64,000 nucleotides of DNA from positions 1,550,001-1,614,000 of the forward strand of contig MU839830.1 of NCBI GenBank assembly GCA_030411725.1, in the 5' to 3' direction. The notes beneath the pieces were generated by a model. That model had not been told where the DNA came from. It made no database searches and worked only from the letters and a program-made list of their open reading frames with translations. Of the stretch, positions 30,304-40,612 are shown piece by piece. Position 1 is the first letter of the stretch. Each line of letters starts with the position of its first letter. A program made the position numbers and the translations under genes. The DNA comes from Echria macrotheca. Taxonomy: Eukaryota; Ascomycota; Sordariomycetes; Sordariales; Schizotheciaceae.

Positions 30304-31452
30304 TTAGGCAGTGGCAACCGGGCCTCGCCTCCCATCCTCAATGATCTTCAAAACCGACTTCCCACTCGCCACAACATCCCACAGGGTCCTCTTCCCTTCC
30401 TTCTCAGCCTTCTGCGCCTCCTTCCGGATGAACTCCTCCACACTCCGAGTCCTCCCAGGATAGATCTTATCCAACAGCCCGTAATTCCTCTTTACCACTC
30501 CCTTATTGCCCCCTGAAGCCCGCCACGTATTCCACCACCCAGTAAAGTTCTCCCTCACCGACATCGCCGCAAGGCTTTCCTTCGAAACCATGTACCCCGT
30601 GGGCAAGTCCGCGATCTTGCTGAGCCCTCCACCGGTGAAATACATGTCGAGATCAACATCCACGAACCTCGCCTTCCGTCCTGTAACCTTCTCAAATGCA
30701 TTCGCCACATCGCGATAGTGGACGTGATCGATTCCCACCTCGAGGTTCATCCCATCTACCTGTTCATCCTGATGATGGTCAAACAACCAACGCGCATAAT
30801 ACTCCAGATCATCCAGCGACGAATGCGCGATAGCTCCGTTTTCCGTCAACGGCAACCGCCAAGTAACCACCTCCTCCCCACTCTCCTCATCCCTCTCAAT
30901 CGCAGGTGAAACAGGCGTAGACGCCGAAAGCGCCATATCCATGTACGGCCCCGTCGTGAGCGCCGCGACTTTCATAGCGCGCCCCCCTCTCGCCTTCTTA
31001 TCAGCTGCTCCCTGCGCGGCAATGAACTCCCAGATTCTACCCTTGGCATCACCATGACCACACCGATACGCGGGGTTATACCCAGAGAGTTTGTAGTAAA
31101 AGTCGATGTTCCCATGGACGTAGAACTTTACACCACACTCCACCGCGATTTCATAGCATCGAATCGTGAAGAACATCTCGAGTGCTTCGCCCGTAGCAAA
31201 ACCATCAACGTTGATATAAGCGCCCCAGGCACCGGCGAAACCAGCGCGGAGATCAGATTCGGAGGTGAAGGTGCCGTGGAGGAGGTGTACGTTCGGGCTG
31301 AGCGCGGCGAGTTGTTGGGCGCGGGCGGAGGAGGGGTCGCGGGTGAGGACGCGGATGATGTAGGTGTTGGCTTGGGCGAGGCCGCGGATGACGGGGATGC
31401 CTTGGGCGCCGGTGCCGCCGATGATGAAGATAGTGGGTTTGGAGGCGGACAT
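30304..31452 (-). CDS. NmrA-like NAD(P)-binding protein
   Basis: A 382-aa intron-free Rossmann-fold protein of the NmrA/atypical short-chain-dehydrogenase group. The N-terminus shows the dinucleotide loop FIIGGTGAQGIPVIRGL, then RVLTRDPSS (a phosphate-binding Arg typical for NADP), HLLHGTFTSESDLRAGFAG and FYVHGNIDFYYKLSGY. In the classic dehydrogenase position there is no YxxxK, as usual for NmrA proteins, which often act as redox-sensing regulators or reductases. The C-terminus carries FEKVTGRKARFVDVD and a Lys/Glu-rich tail. No signal or membrane segment is present, so it is probably cytosolic or nuclear. Specific role unknown. Confidence 0.88.
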   Translation of the reverse strand: MSASKPTIFIIGGTGAQGIPVIRGLAQANTYIIRVLTRDPSSARAQQLAALSPNVHLLHGTFTSESDLRAGFAGAWGAYINVDGFATGEALEMFFTIRCYEIAVECGVKFYVHGNIDFYYKLSGYNPAYRCGHGDAKGRIWEFIAAQGAADKKARGGRAMKVAALTTGPYMDMALSASTPVSPAIERDEESGEEVVTWRLPLTENGAIAHSSLDDLEYYARWLFDHHQDEQVDGMNLEVGIDHVHYRDVANAFEKVTGRKARFVDVDLDMYFTGGGLSKIADLPTGYMVSKESLAAMSVRENFTGWWNTWRASGGNKGVVKRNYGLLDKIYPGRTRSVEEFIRKEAQKAEKEGKRTLWDVVASGKSVLKIIEDGRRGPVATA

Positions 31453-32634
31453 TGTGAAGGCCTGTAAGGGGGTGTTCTTGATTGGTTGGCGATGGTTCGA
31501 TGTGATGATGGGAGGAGGGATTTGAGTTGGTATTGATGGCCAAAGGACGTCCTACTTGTAGATATCGGAGTGTCGACGAGGTTGAGGGAGCAGCCGAGCA
31601 CGCTGCGTTGCAGGCAAATCAAGCCATGCTGAAACTATCAGTAATCTTGCTTTGAAATCCGCTCCATCTTGTCTTGAGAGCTGCACCACTGGAAAAGACA
31701 CATTGCCTGTGTGTTGCTTGGTCCTGTCTCAAGGATAGTGGTAGACAAGCGGTGATCACTAATCTGGACAGGCATCCAGTTTGGTGTCATGGCTGGCCAC
31801 GCATCATCTTGCTCCTAACCTGCAGCGGCCGAGGGAGGTCTTGATGCTGGAGAGCAGGACGCTTGCGAGTTGCACTTGGTAAAGGAAAGATTATCTAATG
31901 GTAGGTAATTAGGGCCCTTCTTTCGTGCACGGCACTTGCTGGGGACGATGCACTCGAGCTGTGATTAAATGGCACAGGAAAGGTATTGCAAGTTATAATT
32001 TCTTGTCTTATTCTGGTGTCGCAAAAGAGGATTTGATGTGCTGCTATACTATGCTGATCCTCTCGGAATCGAGCGGACACGTTTGCAGGGAGGACTAGGG
32101 ACGGCCTGCCTAAAAGCTTGGGGAGAGGGAAGAGAGGCCGACGGCGAAGGGGGGTTTATCCTCGCAGGAATTGTGAGGCGGCCGATTGAGGTCAGGTGAA
32201 GCTGCCTCATGCCAGGTTGGAAGCAAGATGAGAAGCTGGAAAGGGCATTCTGCTGTCTGCTGGATTTGTGGAAGGAGCGCTCCTACAGATGGCAGAGAGA
32301 CGGCAGCAGGTTACGCATTCGGCCCGCTCCTTCTCTTTCTGAACTTCAGTTCTCAACAACTTGACTTTGACTCGATCCAACCTCTTCCAAAAATCTGAAA
32401 GCCGTTCGGCTTACGTGCCACGCTGAAGCTGAAGATGCAGAAGGGGAACTGGCAAGAACGACTGGCGGTTTAATTCGCAACTATTATTATCTGGCTCCAG
32501 ACTCGTCATTGCGGAGACTTTGTCGTGACATGGCTCGCATCCCCCCGACCCCCTCCTACAGGATTGGAAGCCCCAGCGAGCCCAACTCAGGTGCAATGGA
32601 AGAGCTAGAGAACCATCACTGCAGTGCCCTTTCT
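31453..32634. other. intergenic, nothing seen
   Basis: The promoter side of the NmrA-like gene and the 3' flank of the heme-binding-like gene. No coding frame is supported. Confidence 0.5.
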
Positions 32635-34191
32635 TCAAGGAAGCGGGAAGAACTGCGGCTCCTTGGGCACGAGCGTTGCGACACTCACATGCGGCCAGCT
32701 CAAGCCCCCAAAGTTCAAGTTGACCACCTGCGAGTACTGAATTTGCGTCCCAGGCACCTTGAAAGTCGTCTTCTTCGGGACGCCAGCGGGTGGCGCCTTG
32801 AGCAGGAACTCGGGAGTCGGCGCCGTGGAAGGCTTCCCCTTGCTGTCCAACATCTTCGGCTTCCAAGTTTGGATCTCGTTCCCCGCCATGGGGTCAACCT
32901 CGACATCGTACATGACGGTCTCAACCCACCACGTGTTGACCATGGACTCGGCATGGGCGTTGGGCTTGCCAGGGTTCGGAGCCCGGGTCGTCACCTCGCT
33001 CTGCGCGCCAGCGAGAAAGGCAATGTTGGTGGTTCCGCCGCCATTCATGAGCGCCGGCGGGGTTGACTTGCCTTCTTGGCCAGTGTGGACTTCGAAGACA
33101 ACTGTCTCCACAATCTTCTGGCCATCGACAGCCCTCTCAAGGAACTTGTGCGGGTTCTTGACCATCTCCATCGTGAGGGTTTCGGCAGTCAGGAAAGGCT
33201 GGAGATTTTGGGGGTCCCTGAATGGATTGCTCAGCGCAGTTACCGACGGGAATGAGTCGACCTCTTTCTTGAAGGGGTTCCCAATCTTGAATGGTGTGAT
33301 ATCAAGTGGGGAGAATCGCGGCCCTCCTTTGAAGCCTCCCGTTGGGGTTTCCGGCGTCACAATTTTCTTGGGAATGGGTCCCTGGGCGTTGATTGTGGTG
33401 CCATGAGGAATGGATGCCATGCGAACAACGCTACCCCGGCCAAGCGGCTCTCCTTGATGAAAGGTTGCTGCCGGCGGGACGAGAAGAAACATACCAGGCT
33501 CGAAGTGGATGCCTTCGGGTTTGTTGATGCTTGGGATTCGCGGCCGCCCGGTTAGCTTGTCGGTAACCCTCTGGACGGTTTGGAGATAAGGCACGCCGTG
33601 GAGATGAATGTCCCCCTGCAAACCGAAGCCACGGTTGGGAATGTCACCCAACGTCGGCCCGAAAGTCCATTGCTCGGTTGTGAGATCGATTACGAGCAGG
33701 TTGTCATTGAATCCAACGCCCTTAAATTCCTGAACTTTTTCTCCGAAGGGAAGCGGAACGAAAATCGTGTTGAACCCGTTACCGGTCCAAGGGCCGGCGA
33801 ACTTCGTCAGTGGAAAACCCAGGGCTGATTCTCTGGCTTTCAGGAAGCCCATTTGGTCCTCGAACTGGACCCGCTCAGTGGCTGTCGGGGGGATGGATCC
33901 CAGTTCGGGTTGGGGTGTCAGCTGCCGCTGCGCCGGCGGTGCGGCTGCCAACGATGCCACGGGCGGAACCGCCGCACGAGACGTCGAGTGCGTCGCGGCG
34001 GCAGCGATGGGCACCTGCTCATCGCCAACATCCTTCTCAGGGACATCAGGAGCCGCCTCGCTTTTCGCCGGGGGGCTTCGCAACCCGCCGCCAGCAGTGG
34101 CCCACTTGAAGGTGAAGTCGATGACGGGGGCAGGCCTGGTGATGTTGAGGGGAAGAACAAGGTTCCCGTCAGGGCCGCGTTCGGCAGCCAT
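32635..34191 (-). CDS. heme-binding-like beta-barrel protein
   Basis: A 518-aa intron-free protein. After an Ala/Pro-rich N-terminus of about 100 residues comes a domain with FAGPWTGNGFNTIFVPLPFG, WTFGPTLGDIPNRGFGLQGD, LHGVPYLQTVQ, GIHFEPGMFLLVPP, VVRMASIPHGTTINAQG, DITPFKIGNPF and NTWWVETVMYDVEV. This pattern is shared with bacterial and fungal proteins routinely annotated as heme-binding; I recall that name but no biochemical proof for this branch. There is no signal peptide. The C-terminus has SQVVNLNFGGLSWPHVSVAT. It lies divergent to the galactose-oxidase-like gene with 1.3 kb between, and both families have bacterial relatives with similar low-intron structure, so co-regulation is plausible (inference). 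Confidence 0.7.
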   Translation of the reverse strand: MAAERGPDGNLVLPLNITRPAPVIDFTFKWATAGGGLRSPPAKSEAAPDVPEKDVGDEQVPIAAAATHSTSRAAVPPVASLAAAPPAQRQLTPQPELGSIPPTATERVQFEDQMGFLKARESALGFPLTKFAGPWTGNGFNTIFVPLPFGEKVQEFKGVGFNDNLLVIDLTTEQWTFGPTLGDIPNRGFGLQGDIHLHGVPYLQTVQRVTDKLTGRPRIPSINKPEGIHFEPGMFLLVPPAATFHQGEPLGRGSVVRMASIPHGTTINAQGPIPKKIVTPETPTGGFKGGPRFSPLDITPFKIGNPFKKEVDSFPSVTALSNPFRDPQNLQPFLTAETLTMEMVKNPHKFLERAVDGQKIVETVVFEVHTGQEGKSTPPALMNGGGTTNIAFLAGAQSEVTTRAPNPGKPNAHAESMVNTWWVETVMYDVEVDPMAGNEIQTWKPKMLDSKGKPSTAPTPEFLLKAPPAGVPKKTTFKVPGTQIQYSQVVNLNFGGLSWPHVSVATLVPKEPQFFPLP

Positions 34192-35496
34192 GATGGACAG
34201 GTTGGGAGAAAGAAGTCGTGGTCAACAGGAGTTTGTATGCAGAAGCCGACGCTGACAAGGTACGAGGTTGCAAGAACACAAGGAACCTGTTCCCATCTTA
34301 TACACATCTGATGGACACGCCAATAGATCTACTCAGAATCGCAAGACAGACATCCTCTACGTGTCGACGATACCGATATCAACGTACGCATAACGTAGCA
34401 AGTGCTCACATTTGGGGTATCATTGATATCGGCTTCATGTATGCATGGCCAACACTTCGGATGGCCCGTCTCTTTCCGAGTGTCAGCATATTGACTGACA
34501 GCGTCGCAAACGATTCAAGGAACAGCATCGAGAAAACGGCAAGTGAGGGGTAGTGATTGTGGCTGGCTGAGAGCTCGACGCCGAAGCCGGCCTCTATGAT
34601 ACGCCGGAGCTACACCCCCCCCGTTCTGCTCGGCCGCGGGCCTAGCCCCCGTTGGAGCTTTCCCGCTGAAGCCACCGGGGGTTCGACTAGGCCTAGGCCG
34701 CCGCAGATGATTGCTTCGAATCCTTTCCTGCGAGGCTGTGCCGATGTTATTCGTCGAGTCTGCCACCTCCACGGGACTGAATTCCCCGACTCGTTAAGCC
34801 CCAAATCTTATGAGCCGAGTCTACTTGACCAACGCTCAGTGCCTCTCCTCAACCCTCCCAGTTCTCATCGCGGAATTGAGCCGCAGCAAGCGGCGTCCCT
34901 CATGTACGTTGACTCAAGTGGTAACTTTTACCAGATCCAAATGATTGGCCTGGCACATATCTTTGTGGCGCGCTGAAACAATGCAAAGGGATCCAGCTCC
35001 AACTCATGCATTTGGCACCTTGTGCGGAGATGGATACCCGTCGGTGGCCATGTGTGTAACCAACTGAACCCCGGCAACTGAATTCTTCCATCCAGTAAGA
35101 TTCTGGCGATCATGACGCTCTGATGGCCTGCAGACGGGATTTCTCATTCAAGGAATCCTGAACCGCCATCAGTGGCAGCAGTGGCAGCAGACACATGCCG
35201 TCGTGGATTGTGGCTGGCTGGGAAGGACCTTGGATGAGCTGGCAAATCACCCGCAGACATTCGGCGGGGCCGGGAGCTTGAATGACTGGGAGGTCTGGAA
35301 CGAGAATCAAAGCGAAAGGGAATCGGGGCACTGCTGTTCCACGCCATAAAGGGGAACGCCATGGCCCTCCAGAGAGATGATCTCCCACCATATAGTTCTG
35401 ACCGTGGCCGCCATACTCGTGTCGACTTGAGACCGCTAGTTTGCAGCTCTTTCAATTCAATCGTACGCACCAATCTATCCGCACCGAACCGTCAAC
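34192..35496. promoter_or_regulatory. divergent promoter region
   Basis: 1.3 kb between the starts of the heme-binding-like and galactose-oxidase-like genes. No gene is seen; it must hold both promoters. Confidence 0.4.
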
Positions 35497-37815
35497 ATGG
35501 GCATCGAGGAGGGCAAATGGTCTGAGACACAGGAACTAGACAATGTTCCAGTGCATGCTAGCTTGTTGCCCAATGGCAAAATCCTGTATTGGGGTCGCCG
35601 AGAGAATCCCGGACCCACTGACGTGCTGAACGATACAACGCTCCATCCGCATTCTGCCCGGGCCTATGTTTTTGACTTGGACATCAAAAAGAGTATCCGA
35701 ACCGAGAATGACCCGATGAGCTGGGTTCCAAAGCCCACGACGTCAAACCAGAAACCCCCAGAAACGGTGAACCCTTTCTGTGGCGGTCACTGCTTTCTGC
35801 CGGACGGGAAGCTCCTGATTGTTGGCGGACACTGGTGGGACGGCCAGGGAATTTCGCAGGCCTGCATCTACGACTACGAGACCAACAAGTTCACTCCAAA
35901 GGCTCCGATGAACGGCGGCCGCTGGTACCCTTCGGCCCTGACACTTCCCGATGGCCGGGCACTTGTGATATCAGGATCACTGGACAACGAACCAAAGTGG
36001 CAGGTCAACAAGAATCCAGAAATATACGTCACGGATGCACCAGAAAATGCGTCCCCGTGGGTGGAGGTCATGGACCCAATCACCAAGCTACCCGGAAAAG
36101 ACACAAAGCAAGGCCCCTTCTACACGAACGGTCCTGATATTCTGCCGCTGTATCCGCGCATTCACTTAGCCCCCGACGGCCGTGTCTTTATGGCCGGCAC
36201 CACTCCGCGGAGCTACTACATCGAGATCCAGGACACAGGAGGTATGGATTGGAAGAAGGAGGTTCAGCGGAAAGGGAGGTCTTTAACGGTCGTGGGCCGC
36301 TGGGTCGACGCCGGAACGGAGCGTGACGCCGGGTTCCGGGATTATGCACCCTCGGTCATGTACGACACGGGAAAGATTATGTATGTCGGCGGGGGCCAGG
36401 AAGAGAACCAGCAGGCGGGCAAGGTCTTGATCAAGGCGACCACCAGGGCCGAGTATATCGATCTCAACGAGAGCCAGCCCAAATGGCGCGCAACACCTAA
36501 GATCGGTCAGAGCAGCCAGAAGCCGGAGAACAGTATGAAATCCGCGCGCAGACAATTCAACGCCACCGTTCTGCCCGATGGGACCGTCCTAGTCACCGGA
36601 GGCACCTCGGGTGACGGCTTCAACGACCTGAGCCAAGCGGTGCGCATTCCGGAGCTGTTTGACCCCGAGACCAACACGTGGAAGCAGATGGCCAAGGAAA
36701 GCTGGGACCGATGCTATCACTCAGTCGCCCTCCTCCTTCCCGACGGCCGCGTCATGTCCGGCGGTGGCGGCGAGTCTGGCGATGTGAAGCCGACCGACTG
36801 CCTCAAGAACGTCCAATTCTTCGAGCCGCCTTATCTGCTCAGGCCTGGAACCCGGCCGGCTATCAAGAGCTTCCCCGTTAAAATCGTGTACGGTGAGAAC
36901 TTCAACGTCACGCTGGAGTCAGCCGAGCCCATCGCCAAGATCAGCTGGATGCGGCTCGGCACGGCTACACACTGCTGCAACATGGGCCAGTCCCTGATGT
37001 GGCTCAAGGGCTTCACCCAGAACGGCGTCAACCTGTCCATCCCCGCGCCCGCGAACAGGAACCTCGCTCCGCCGGGACACTACCTTCTCTTCGTTCTCAA
37101 CGCCGCGGGCAAACCGTCGATCGGCAAGATCATCCGCATCTCGGCCAAAGCCGAATCCACCAAGAAGAGAGCAGCCCTCGTGGCTACCCTCGCCCCTGAG
37201 CCATCACTCGCGGACCCCACAGTCCGGGAGTCGGCCCAACCCAGCCTGGCAGAGTACAACGACGAGATCATGGCCTCCAAGGGCCACCCGCCCGTCGTGG
37301 TGGGCATATCCCCTCTCTGTCCCTACGGTCTTGGCCCCTGCTGGGCCGGCGCATACGACGGGCTGACCCGGCTCAGCGACATCGACGTCGTCTGCCCGAT
37401 CGCGCACCAGGAGGACTCGCTCGCGCACGTGTATCTAGCCCACGACCTGATCCCGGACATTGATAAGTGGCGAGCCGAGTTTGAGAAGACTGTCAACAAG
37501 TCGTATGATATGCGCGGGATTGAATTGACCATCTCGGGCGTGGTGACGAGTAAGAACGGCGTGGTAGTACTTCAGGGGAAGGGGACGAGAGGGGATTTGG
37601 TGCTAATGCCATTTACGGAGAAGAGTGAGATTCGGTGGGACGTTAAGACGAGGTCGCTGAAGCCGGTTGTGGAGGTGGAGAGGGAGGCGTATCATCAGTT
37701 GGCGGAGGTGCTGGGGGAGGATAACGTGGGAACGAAAATGAAAGTGACGGGGACGGTGCAGAAACATGGTGTGGAGAAGTATGCGCTTGATGTTAGGGAG
37801 TTTGCTCTGCTGTAG
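35497..37815 (+). CDS. galactose-oxidase-like copper radical oxidase (AA5-like) with extra C-terminal domain
   Basis: A 772-aa, intron-free protein. A kelch-type propeller spans about residues 1-450, then a DUF1929-type Ig-like domain (KISWMRLGTATHCCNMGQS) to about residue 560, then about 200 extra residues. The expected copper-site residues are all in place: Cys in NPFCGGHCFLPDGKLL, Tyr in GGRWYPSALTLPDGR, Tyr-His in DRCYHSVALLLPDGR and His in GTATHCCNMG. The Cys and first Tyr would form the crosslinked radical cofactor. The N-terminus (MGIEEGKWSETQEL) has no signal peptide, unlike most secreted glyoxal/galactose oxidases, so it may be intracellular. The C-terminal domain (GLGPCWAGAYDGLTRLSDID, VYLAHDLIPDIDKW, DMRGIELTISGVVT) is not one I can name. 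Substrate unknown. Confidence 0.87.
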   Translation: MGIEEGKWSETQELDNVPVHASLLPNGKILYWGRRENPGPTDVLNDTTLHPHSARAYVFDLDIKKSIRTENDPMSWVPKPTTSNQKPPETVNPFCGGHCFLPDGKLLIVGGHWWDGQGISQACIYDYETNKFTPKAPMNGGRWYPSALTLPDGRALVISGSLDNEPKWQVNKNPEIYVTDAPENASPWVEVMDPITKLPGKDTKQGPFYTNGPDILPLYPRIHLAPDGRVFMAGTTPRSYYIEIQDTGGMDWKKEVQRKGRSLTVVGRWVDAGTERDAGFRDYAPSVMYDTGKIMYVGGGQEENQQAGKVLIKATTRAEYIDLNESQPKWRATPKIGQSSQKPENSMKSARRQFNATVLPDGTVLVTGGTSGDGFNDLSQAVRIPELFDPETNTWKQMAKESWDRCYHSVALLLPDGRVMSGGGGESGDVKPTDCLKNVQFFEPPYLLRPGTRPAIKSFPVKIVYGENFNVTLESAEPIAKISWMRLGTATHCCNMGQSLMWLKGFTQNGVNLSIPAPANRNLAPPGHYLLFVLNAAGKPSIGKIIRISAKAESTKKRAALVATLAPEPSLADPTVRESAQPSLAEYNDEIMASKGHPPVVVGISPLCPYGLGPCWAGAYDGLTRLSDIDVVCPIAHQEDSLAHVYLAHDLIPDIDKWRAEFEKTVNKSYDMRGIELTISGVVTSKNGVVVLQGKGTRGDLVLMPFTEKSEIRWDVKTRSLKPVVEVEREAYHQLAEVLGEDNVGTKMKVTGTVQKHGVEKYALDVREFALL

Positions 37816-40323
37816 GGTATCTTTCGGAGAACCGCTGTCATTTACGGTAACAATGGTGGACTTCGCGAGACTGCAGTTTAAATCATTGGCACAGGGATAC
37901 ACACTCAGAATCTACATCTCTCCTCCGCCTATCCAGAAGACGTTATCCGTAGCGCAGTCGGTTGGAGTTCCCGTAAATGGCCGCCGTGCCATCTGTACCG
38001 TGCATTTTTCCAGCCCTCGGCCGGTGACATCAAGCCCATAGAGAGGGTTCTGGTCTGTCAGTCTGTCTCATGCTTTCTCACCCCACGAGAATCCTTGTCC
38101 ACTCCCCCAAAGAACAATAATCACGACCATAACCCACATACCCGTCAAGAAAACAACAACATATTCCTCCCTTCGTAGGGACCCCCATCTAGGATGGGCC
38201 CGACGCTATTGTCCGAATCTTTAGCATGGAGCCATTCCCAACTCCAGGGCGCATCCGTATATGTAAACTCCGGAAACTGCAGCCTGGACAGGTGAGTCCG
38301 GAAGACAGACATCGGATCCGAGGGGTAGGGGGGCTTCGGTGGCAGGGAGGAGGTCACCAGGAAGTTGACGACTCCTCTCTTGCCTGCAGCCACAGTGCCT
38401 ATGCACTGGGCTCGGGATACGGCCTGAAATGTGTATCCATGCTAAAGGACGTGCCCCGTAGAGCTTAGATGCACATTTCCTCTGCTTAAAGCACGTGCAA
38501 ACGATGGCAGAGCTAGAATATATGCGCACGTGTCCGCAATAGAAACTGGCGTTGTTGAAGAAAGAACTCGGCCCGGGCCGCGCGCCTGGCCGACCATCTC
38601 TTCCTGGTACGATCGGCCGAGTTGTTATGCGGTTGGACAGTCTGCGCATTACATCATATTTGCATATTTATCCCCAGACGCTCTGTTCGAGTAACTTACG
38701 CAGGAGATGGCGTCGATGACCGGTTGAAGCCAATCATCCGGGTGGTGACTGGAGTTGAAAACAGCTGTAGTGTAATCGGAACCGCGCACGCCGCGCTGAA
38801 AATGAAGAGTTTCAACAGCGTGCCATCGCGTGCTGTATAGAACCAAAAAGCCGCCAAATGGCGCTCGTTCTCATGATGTTGCGATGTTGATGGGTTGCAA
38901 TCAGCGAATTGAATCAACAGTGGCGCGCTCCTGACGCGGGGTGTGACGTCAGAGGCGCGATCGCAGCCGCTCAAAAATACACCCCACTCCAGGTGGGGGG
39001 TTCGGATCATCGACTCCGTCAGTGCAGCTGAAGCATTCGGCACCCCGAGCAGGTACCTGACTCAGCGACATTGAAGGGTCGTGGAGGAAGGCGAAGCGTG
39101 GGCGACATGATGTGTATGAGTAGAGCAGAATACATGTACACGTGTAGTGTAGAGGGGAGGATGCAACAGACAGTATTTGACCGGCCCTTCTCGGGCGAAA
39201 TCTGGGGAACTGCAAACCGGGTGGGATGATACCTCAAGACTTAAATAAGGTTCAGTACACTAACCGGTAAAAACATTTCACTTCAACGCTAGCTGTAAGC
39301 CGTCACTCCGTCAACTGTCGACTAGAGTTTTTCCAAAAGTCGACGGCGACAAAGAGAGAGAAGATGGGGTAAAATTAGCCCGGCAGCACGCGCGACACGC
39401 GCCACCTGCTCAGCCTTTTTTCGTGACACACGGAAGGGCCGGCACATTCACAGGTTAGCTTCGGCTTGGCAGACCGGAGCTTGAGAGTTTGGTCAAAACT
39501 CCATCGATATCTGCATATTCCGCAGAATGAAACCATCATCTGGTCTCCTTCGTGTTCTAGAACTTAAAAGTCCCAAATTGGTGTTTTGTTTGTCTGCTTG
39601 ATCAAAGAGAAAACCGTAACGAACGAAATCGAAGACCTGATGCAGATTGTCTGCAGCCGGGCCCAGGGTGCCGTATGACGCTGCACACTACGTCATCAGG
39701 CGGTCCCTTGCGCCGAAGCGGGTTGGCGGGGCAGCTCCTCCTCCACCAATTGGGCGGCACTGCCAAGCTCCGAGACCCTCATGTCTTTCTTGACCGTCGA
39801 GGGCCAGGGAACTTGCTTGCCTCGCTGTTCTTTGCGAGCGAAACACGGTTCTTTTGAATCTTGATACCATTTGTAGGCGGCCTTGCTCTGCAGGACCTGT
39901 CCATTACTAGTCTCTCCAGTGCTTACCAATCCTGAGTGAAAAGGTCATTTCTAGGACACAGCCGTGGCCGTGGCAGCACATCGTGAGTCTGCGGGCCTCT
40001 GCAGTTTTGCAGCTCGTCATTCGCCTGCCTAGCCGGCGGCGGTCTTGCGCCCGATGATGACAGCACCGATGATGAAACCGGGTGCCTGAGCAGCAAAGGG
40101 AGGCCGGAATAAAAGACAAGGAGCCCCCACTGCGGCACGCCCCAGCTCTGCTGCATCACCGCATAACCACAACTCGTGCCTTGGTTCGGCTCGCTGCAGC
40201 CACTGTGACCTCAGTTTGCTGCGCATCCCATATTTTCACCCGCCCTTCGCCCTCCAACTTTGTTGTCGACGTCCTCGCTCGCAAACAAACCTTCATCAGA
40301 AAGCAAATCGCAGTCGCGCTCAC
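37816..40323. other. long intergenic region, mostly empty
   Basis: About 2.5 kb. Most shows no coding signal. Minus-strand fragments between 39696 and 40323 may belong to a small multi-exon gene (listed separately). Confidence 0.4.
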
Positions 40324-40371
40324 CAATTTTTCGAACTCCCGACCCCCTAGCTTCTGCCCCCCGGAAATCAT
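39696..40371 (-). other. candidate small multi-exon gene, unresolved
   Basis: Three coding-like pieces lie on the minus strand. One is 40324-40371 (MISGGQKLGGREFEKL followed by a GTGAGC donor). The second is an in-frame stretch reached through a CACAG acceptor that ends QAPGFIIGAVIIGRKTAAG at 40029. The third is 39696-39888 (SKAAYKWYQDSKEPCFARK and onward), reached by a GCAG acceptor. The first two join in phase 0. The pieces look like a small membrane or mitochondrial protein, but I cannot fix the exon chain or name a family. It would be divergent with the kinase gene. Confidence 0.25.
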
Positions 40372-40612
40372 CTTGCCGTGATTCGAGTTGGCTCGCGCAC
40401 CGCACTCCGTACCCCGCAGCCCACGTTAGGTCGCTGCATCACCACACACAGTGACGACGCCTGGAGGACTAGCCCGATCCTGAGTGAGGAAGAGAGATCG
40501 AAATAGCATACCACCTGTTCAGGCAATTTTGGGCAGACCATTGCCTGGGTCGCCCGCGCCCGCCGACACTATCTGACCGTGTCAGCAAGCACATCTGCAA
40601 CTCCACGTCAAG

